Shown here: one piece after another, positions 59,306-64,000 of the stretch
How positions within the stretch are numbered: the stretch's first letter is position 1
How the letters are laid out: every line of letters starts with the position of its first letter
Assembly: GCA_002381185.1 (NCBI GenBank)
Contig: DFOA01000017.1
Coordinates: 62,001 to 126,000, forward strand
Reading direction: 5' to 3'
Source of the DNA: Firmicutes bacterium UBA3553
GTDB taxonomy: Bacteria > Bacillota > Clostridia > Tissierellales > Sedimentibacteraceae
Length of the DNA: 64,000 nucleotides
Translations under genes and position numbers: made by a program
Notes under the pieces: model-generated
Database searches by the model: none
What the model was told of the DNA's origin: nothing
Seen by the model: only the letters and a program-made list of their open reading frames with translations

Positions 59306-59334
59306 TTGACACTTATAAGAGTTTAAGATACAAT
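59306..59334 (+). promoter_or_regulatory. Promoter of ABC exporter operon
   Basis: TTGACA (59306-59311), 17 bp, TACAAT (59329-59334), leaving a leader of about 85 nt. Confidence 0.7.
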
Positions 59335-59424
59335 GAATAAGCTGTATATTGCTTGTTTTCATGTATGGTGAAAGTGACCGTGACATATAAATAGTATTAA
59401 ACGTTTTAAAATGTGGGGATATAT

Positions 59425-61242
59425 ATGAAAAAAAACTTGTTAAATTTAAAACTTATTTTATCTTATGCAAAAAGTTACATTTATTTAATAATTATTTCTG
59501 CTGCGGCAACGATAATCAAGGTCGGAGCTAGCTTTGCCACGCCTCAGATAATAAGATTTACTGTTGATTCAATTATTGATGATGTTCCGTTTTCTTTTAG
59601 TGGACCTGTGATGAATTTTATTGAATATATAGGCGGAAGAGAGGGTATACGGCAGAATATCTGGATATGTGCAGTATTTGTTCTTGCTCTTGCAGTAATA
59701 ACGTCTATATGTGATTACATAGGAAGACTGACAATGGCAAAAGGAACTGAAGGCATAATTAAAAATATAAGAGATAAATTATTTGACCATATTCAAAAAC
59801 TTCCGTACAGCTGGCATATTAAGAATCAAACAGGAGATATAATCCAAAGATCAACGTCAGATGTGGAGGTTGTCCGCAATTTTATCAACACTCAATTGTC
59901 TGAAATGTTCAGAACCATAATTCTTGTTATTATTTCTCTTATATTGATGTTTTCAATGAATGTGAAATTAACTTTGATAGTCTTGATTTTTATACCGATT
60001 GTGGTTTTGTACTCAGCAATATTTTACGGCATACTGTCCAAGAAATTTTTGTTGGCTGACGAAGCGGAAGGGGAGCTGTTTACCGCAACTCAGGAAAACC
60101 TGACAGGGGTCAGGGTTGTCCGTGCGTTTGGAAGAGAAAAATATGAAATAGAAAAATTTTCAGAGAAAAACAATAAATTTTCAGATTTGTGGGTTAAGCT
60201 GGGGTATCAGCTCGGATATTACTGGGGGATAGGAGACTTGGTAACCGGAATTATAGTGATGACAATTGTAATTACCGGTTCAGTATATTCGGTAAACAAT
60301 GTTATAACATTAGGAGAGTTTATGGCATTTGTTTCGTATACATCAATGATTGCATGGCCTTTGAGAAGCTTCGGCAGGATACTTGGAGAGCTTAGCAAGA
60401 CAAAGGTTTCTGCTGAAAGAATATGCGAAATTCTAAGAGAACCGGAGGAGCAGGACAGACCGAATTCTCTGACACCTGATATGAAAAAGGACATAGAGTT
60501 TAAAAATGTAACATTTACATATGAAGGAAATGTTCCTGTAGTAAATGATATAAGCTTTAAGATAAAAGCAGGAACAACTTATGCCATTTTGGGCGGTACG
60601 GGTTCAGGCAAGACCACGCTCATGCATCTTCTAAACCGCTTGTATGATTTGCCAGAAGACTGCGGCAGTATTACAATCGGAGGTGTGGATATAAGAGATA
60701 TAAACAGAGAGCACTTGAGAAAAAATATAGGTATGGTACTCCAGGAACCATTTTTATTTTCAAGAAGCATTAAAGAAAATATAAGCATTGTAAATTCCGA
60801 TGCTGATTTTGAAGCTATAAGAGAAGTTTCATCAATTGCTCAGGTGGATGATGCTATTGATAGTTTTTCAAAAGGGTATGACACTATAGTCGGAGAAAGA
60901 GGAGTTACATTGTCAGGAGGGCAGAAACAACGAGTTGCCATAGCACGAATGCTTTTACAGAATACTCCTGTTATGGTGTTTGATGATTCCTTGTCGGCGG
61001 TTGATTCTGAAACAGATGCCAAAATTCGGTATGCGCTGAAAAAGCGAAAGAAAAGTTCTACAGTAATATTAATCTCTCACCGTATAACAACTCTTATGCA
61101 GGCAGATACAATATTGGTTCTTGATAAGGGGCGGGTTTCAGATATAGGAACTCATGAAGAATTAATAAACCGCGAGGGAATATATAAGAGTATTTATGAT
61201 GTTCAGATGAATATGTCCGATATAGATAAGGCGGTGATGTAA
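59425..61242 (+). CDS. ABC exporter half-transporter with degenerate ATP site
   Basis: A 605-residue type IV ABC half-transporter: six membrane helices (residues about 20-320), then the ATPase with Walker A GGTGSGKTT (about 391), signature LSGGQKQR (about 496), Walker B VMVFDDSLSAVD and ISHRITT. The catalytic Glu after Walker B is replaced by Asp, as in the BmrC-like half of heterodimeric multidrug exporters. The second half-transporter starts in its stop codon (TAATG). Substrate probably drugs, lipids or peptides. Confidence 0.92.
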   Translation: MKKNLLNLKLILSYAKSYIYLIIISAAATIIKVGASFATPQIIRFTVDSIIDDVPFSFSGPVMNFIEYIGGREGIRQNIWICAVFVLALAVITSICDYIGRLTMAKGTEGIIKNIRDKLFDHIQKLPYSWHIKNQTGDIIQRSTSDVEVVRNFINTQLSEMFRTIILVIISLILMFSMNVKLTLIVLIFIPIVVLYSAIFYGILSKKFLLADEAEGELFTATQENLTGVRVVRAFGREKYEIEKFSEKNNKFSDLWVKLGYQLGYYWGIGDLVTGIIVMTIVITGSVYSVNNVITLGEFMAFVSYTSMIAWPLRSFGRILGELSKTKVSAERICEILREPEEQDRPNSLTPDMKKDIEFKNVTFTYEGNVPVVNDISFKIKAGTTYAILGGTGSGKTTLMHLLNRLYDLPEDCGSITIGGVDIRDINREHLRKNIGMVLQEPFLFSRSIKENISIVNSDADFEAIREVSSIAQVDDAIDSFSKGYDTIVGERGVTLSGGQKQRVAIARMLLQNTPVMVFDDSLSAVDSETDAKIRYALKKRKKSSTVILISHRITTLMQADTILVLDKGRVSDIGTHEELINREGIYKSIYDVQMNMSDIDKAVM

Positions 61243-63068
61243 TGGAATACTTTGAAGATGACAGCACGTACAAATCCTTTAATATAAAGCCGTGGCTGAA
61301 GCTCGGCAGGTTTTTCAAACCATACAGCAAAAAAATAATAAGCATAATAATATTTATGCTTATAACTGCAGCAATGGATTTATCACTGCCGTTGTTCCAA
61401 AAATACGCAGTTGATACTTTTATTGTTCCAAAAACTACCGAAGGTATTGAAAAATTTATAATTGTATACACTTTAGCTTTAATAACTATGACCGTATCCG
61501 TAAATATATTTGCACGCCTTGCAATTATTGTTGAAATGCATATTGGAAAGGATTTGAGAAGGGATATTTTTGTTCACCTTCAAAATCTGTCTCTTTCATA
61601 TTACAACACAACACCTGTGGGCTACATATTAGCGAGAACATTATCTGATACAAACAAAATCGGAACTATGATTGCCTGGGGGCTGGTAGATGTATTTTGG
61701 TCATTTGCTTATGTGATTGGCGCTTTTGCTGCAATGTTTATGCTTAATTTTCAACTTGCTGTAATTGTAGCGCTGGTTGTACCTCTAATGGCGCTGATTA
61801 CGGCTTATTTTCAAAAGAAGCTGCTTGTTACAAGCAGAAAGCTCAGGAAAGTAAATTCAAAAATGACAGGCCATTTTAATGAAGGTATAACAGGGGCGAG
61901 AACTTCGAAGGCTTTGGTTATAGAACACAGAAACTTAGAAGATTTTAAAAAGGTAAGCTATGAAATGAAATCATCAGCAGTGAGAATGGCAAAATTGAAT
62001 GCAATTTATATTCCTATTATTGTATTTTTCGGCTCTGCAGCTTCATCAATAGTATTGGCAAGAGGAGGGTATCTTGCCATGAGTCAGGTGATTCAAATAG
62101 GAACCCTGTCAGCATTTTTAGCCTATGCAATAAACATATTTGAGCCTGTTCAGAATCTTGCCAGGACATACACTGACATTGTATCGTTGCAGGCTAATAT
62201 TGAAAGAGTCACCGAGCTGCTTGAAATGGAGCCTTTGATTAATGACAGAGAAGATGTGATTGAAAAATATGGGGACAGCATACACCCTAAAAAGGAAAAC
62301 TGGGAGCCAATTGAAGGTGAAATTGAATTTAAAAATGTAACATTTAAATATCCTGACGGAGATGAAGAAGTATTAAAGGATTTCAATCTTCATATAAAGC
62401 CTGGCACAAATGTAGCAATAGTAGGAGAAACAGGAGCAGGCAAAAGTACATTGGTAAATCTGGCATGCAGGTTTTTTGAGCCTACCGATGGTGAAATACT
62501 CATAGACGGAATTAATTATAAAGAAAGATCACAGCTGTGGCTTCATTCAAATATTGGGTATGTTCTGCAGAATCCGCATTTATTCTCAGGAACTATTAAG
62601 GAAAACATACAGTACGGAAAATTGGAAGCAACTGAAGAAGAAATAATAAAGGCGGCAGAAATCGTATCTGTAGATAAAATAGCAGAAAAACTTGAAAAAG
62701 GATATGACAGCCAGGTTGGTGAGGGCGGAGACAGACTTTCTACCGGTGAAAAGCAGCTAATATCCATTGCAAGGGCGATACTGGCAAATCCTAGAATATT
62801 TGTTCTGGATGAAGCTACTTCTTCCATAGATACAAACACTGAAAGGCTGATTCAAAAGGGAATAGATTATTTGCTTAAAGGACGCACATCTTTTATAATT
62901 GCCCACAGATTATCCACTATCAAAAAAGCGGATATAATATTGGTTGTCAAGGATGGAAAAATTGTAGAGCAGGGAACCCACAAAAGCTTAATAGAAAGTA
63001 AAGGATATTATTATACACTTTACACAAAGCAGTTTGAAGAGGAAAAAATTCTTGAGGTTTTAAAGTAA
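61242..63068 (+). CDS. ABC exporter half-transporter with intact catalytic site
   Basis: A 608-residue partner: six membrane helices followed by an ATPase with Walker A GETGAGKST (about 398), a signature changed to LSTGEKQL (about 500) and intact Walker B FVLDEATSSID plus IAHRLST. The altered signature pairs with the degenerate Walker B of the first subunit, giving one competent and one silent ATP site per heterodimer, as in BmrCD or LmrCD. One-base overlap couples the genes. Confidence 0.92.
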   Translation: MEYFEDDSTYKSFNIKPWLKLGRFFKPYSKKIISIIIFMLITAAMDLSLPLFQKYAVDTFIVPKTTEGIEKFIIVYTLALITMTVSVNIFARLAIIVEMHIGKDLRRDIFVHLQNLSLSYYNTTPVGYILARTLSDTNKIGTMIAWGLVDVFWSFAYVIGAFAAMFMLNFQLAVIVALVVPLMALITAYFQKKLLVTSRKLRKVNSKMTGHFNEGITGARTSKALVIEHRNLEDFKKVSYEMKSSAVRMAKLNAIYIPIIVFFGSAASSIVLARGGYLAMSQVIQIGTLSAFLAYAINIFEPVQNLARTYTDIVSLQANIERVTELLEMEPLINDREDVIEKYGDSIHPKKENWEPIEGEIEFKNVTFKYPDGDEEVLKDFNLHIKPGTNVAIVGETGAGKSTLVNLACRFFEPTDGEILIDGINYKERSQLWLHSNIGYVLQNPHLFSGTIKENIQYGKLEATEEEIIKAAEIVSVDKIAEKLEKGYDSQVGEGGDRLSTGEKQLISIARAILANPRIFVLDEATSSIDTNTERLIQKGIDYLLKGRTSFIIAHRLSTIKKADIILVVKDGKIVEQGTHKSLIESKGYYYTLYTKQFEEEKILEVLK

Positions 63069-63114
63069 AGGTTCAGGTTATGTAAAGTAAATGACTTTTT
63101 GCATATAATTTACA

Positions 63115-63143
63115 TTGACACAATATTTTATTTATGTTATTAT
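63115..63143 (+). promoter_or_regulatory. Consensus promoter of SRP RNA
   Basis: TTGACA (63115-63120), exactly 17 bp, TATTAT (63138-63143), 6 bp before the RNA's 5' end. Confidence 0.85.
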
Positions 63144-63148
63144 TCTTA

Positions 63149-63414
63149 TGCTGTGCTACATGGGGAGGTAGCGGTGCCCTGTACTTGCAATCCGCTGTAG
63201 CAAGGTGGAATTCCCTCTCGAGGCTTATATTGTGAGGGCTGACTTTTTTAAGTGGCGTTGATAACCTGGTCTCGCGCAATGAAACCCTATGAACCCTGTC
63301 AGGTCCGGAAGGAAGCAGCAGTAAGTGGATCGTTTCGTGTGACGCGAGGGTGCTGGGTTAGAGCTAACTAAAAGGGTACGCTTGTGATATATTGTCGAAA
63401 GAGGGTGCACAGCT
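63149..63414 (+). ncRNA. ffs: Signal recognition particle RNA, large bacterial type
   Basis: About 265 nt with the universal SRP core: CCTGTCAGGTCCGGAAGGAA near 63295-63314 and GCAGCA just after, plus the Alu-domain block GGGGAGGTAGCGGTGCCCT near 63162-63180. The ends pair (GCTGTGC at 63150 with GCACAGC at 63407-63413). This is the long form with Alu domain usual in Bacillus and clostridia. It pairs with Ffh to target membrane proteins. Confidence 0.96.
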
Positions 63415-63446
63415 TTAATAATTTAAAATTGAAAAGCGCAGTATGG

Positions 63447-63479
63447 ACCATAGATATAGAAATGTATTTATGGTTTTTT
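63447..63479 (+). terminator. Terminator downstream of SRP RNA
   Basis: ACCATA (63447-63452) pairs with TATGGT (63469-63474), then six T residues. Confidence 0.65.
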
Positions 63480-63564
63480 GTATGCCCTAACCCTTGTGTT
63501 ATTCCCTAACCCCGTTTTTCATAACTAAATAAATTTTCGACTGTCACTTAAGTAAAATATTAAA

Positions 63565-63599
63565 CTGTATCTTTTAAAGAGTACAGATTTATGTATAAT
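63565..63599 (+). promoter_or_regulatory. Near-palindrome and -10 box ahead of ECF gene
   Basis: CTGTA (63565-63569) and TACAG (63582-63586) bound a near-palindromic 22-bp sequence, with TATAAT at 63594-63599 just after. The symmetry probably overlaps the -35 region and may be a regulator site. No cobalamin or other riboswitch consensus was recognised. Confidence 0.45.
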
Positions 63600-63647
63600 T
63601 AAAATAAAGATATAATTGTTTTGATTATTTATGGGAGAGTGACAAAT

Positions 63648-64000
63648 ATGGAAGATAAAAAAATAAAAGAAATGGTATATACATCATTACTTGCAGCACT
63701 AATTTGCGTTGCAACTTTTATAATAAAGGTGCCTTCACCTGTCACAAACGGATATACTCATTTAGGAGACGGCTTTATATTTATTGCTGTATTGTTAATG
63801 GGTAAGAAAAACGGAGCATGGGCAGGAGCAATAGGGGCAGCGCTGGCAGACATTATAGGGGGATACAGCTATTATGCAATTCCCACTTTCACAATTAAAG
63901 GAATAATGGCATTTATTATGGGTATTGTAATTGAAAAGCTTCCTGACAGAATGAGATACAAATGGGTTGCTGGGGCTGTGCTGGGAAGCGTGTGGCAGGT
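63648..64000 (+). CDS. ECF transporter S component, partial
   Basis: The first 117 residues of a membrane S component run to the window end. VPSPVTNGYTHLGDGFIFIA, KKNGAWAGAIGAALADIIGG and TIKGIMAFIMGIVIEKL match the ECF-type S components for vitamins (HmpT/CblT/RibU relatives). These bind a vitamin and pair with an EcfAT module. Which vitamin cannot be told; a ribazole or pyrimidine-type ligand is possible. GGGAGAGTGACAAAT precedes the ATG. Confidence 0.85.
   Translation, partial: MEDKKIKEMVYTSLLAALICVATFIIKVPSPVTNGYTHLGDGFIFIAVLLMGKKNGAWAGAIGAALADIIGGYSYYAIPTFTIKGIMAFIMGIVIEKLPDRMRYKWVAGAVLGSVWQ

Overview
The window is AT-rich DNA from an anaerobic, spore-forming member of the Firmicutes, most likely Clostridia or Tissierellia. 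Evidence: a large Alu-domain-type SRP RNA, a T-box leader on tyrS, strong GGAGG ribosome binding sites, an [FeFe]-hydrogenase-family sensor, a complete p-cresol-forming 4-hydroxyphenylacetate decarboxylase (hpdBCA), an amino-acid fermentation enzyme (kce) and a SpoIIE-type phosphatase. A Sedimentibacter-like amino-acid fermenter is my guess and is inference only. I see no transposase, integrase, CRISPR array, tRNA or rRNA.

Layout. 0-10.4 kb: murF tail, a VanG-like ddl, kce and an aldehyde dehydrogenase on the minus strand, then the conserved glpX / rho / rpmE order interrupted by a minus-strand three-gene sensory-hydrogenase module. 10.4-17.0 kb: an accessory stretch with a phage-like holin and endolysin, a TTR-like protein, a PurM-like kinase, a phosphodiester-glycosidase-like protein, an RCC1 propeller protein, decayed gene remnants and a sigma factor resembling the TcdR/BotR/UviA group. 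17.1-19.8 kb: the dnaX-ybaB-recR operon. 19.8-31.9 kb: regulators and sensors (MarR with a GNAT, hybrid histidine kinase, TetR, chemoreceptor), VanW, a flavoprotein with a LUD protein, and small enzymes. 32.1-38.5 kb: hpdBCA with a YczE-like membrane protein and two tandem Crp-family regulators. 38.7-40.4 kb: tyrS behind a tyrosine T-box. 40.6-50.5 kb: an island of single genes, nearly all on the plus strand, rich in GNAT acetyltransferases (seven) and SAM methyltransferases (three), with a NUDIX-GNAT fusion, an AlbA-type ATP-binding regulator and a truncated HD hydrolase. 50.8-57 kb: LysO-like exporter, YpeB-like protein, thymidine kinase, membrane acyltransferase and small regulators. 57-64 kb: IclR regulator, a two-repeat lipoprotein, a heterodimeric ABC exporter, SRP RNA and the start of an ECF transporter S component.

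How genes work together. hpdB, hpdC and hpdA form one complete glycyl-radical system: the catalytic and Fe-S ligand residues I could index fall at the numbering known for the clostridial enzyme. The neighbouring membrane protein and tandem Crp regulators are plausible export and control partners. The hydrogenase module pairs an H-cluster PAS sensor with a thioredoxin-like [2Fe-2S] protein and a PP2C phosphatase, suggesting redox or H2 signalling. The 10.6-16.9 kb stretch joins a holin and endolysin to a toxin-regulator-like sigma factor; two places share a TTTACA-N17 element, so it may be a domesticated lysis or secretion locus. Many starts were set by a GGAGG placed just inside an upstream in-frame start codon.
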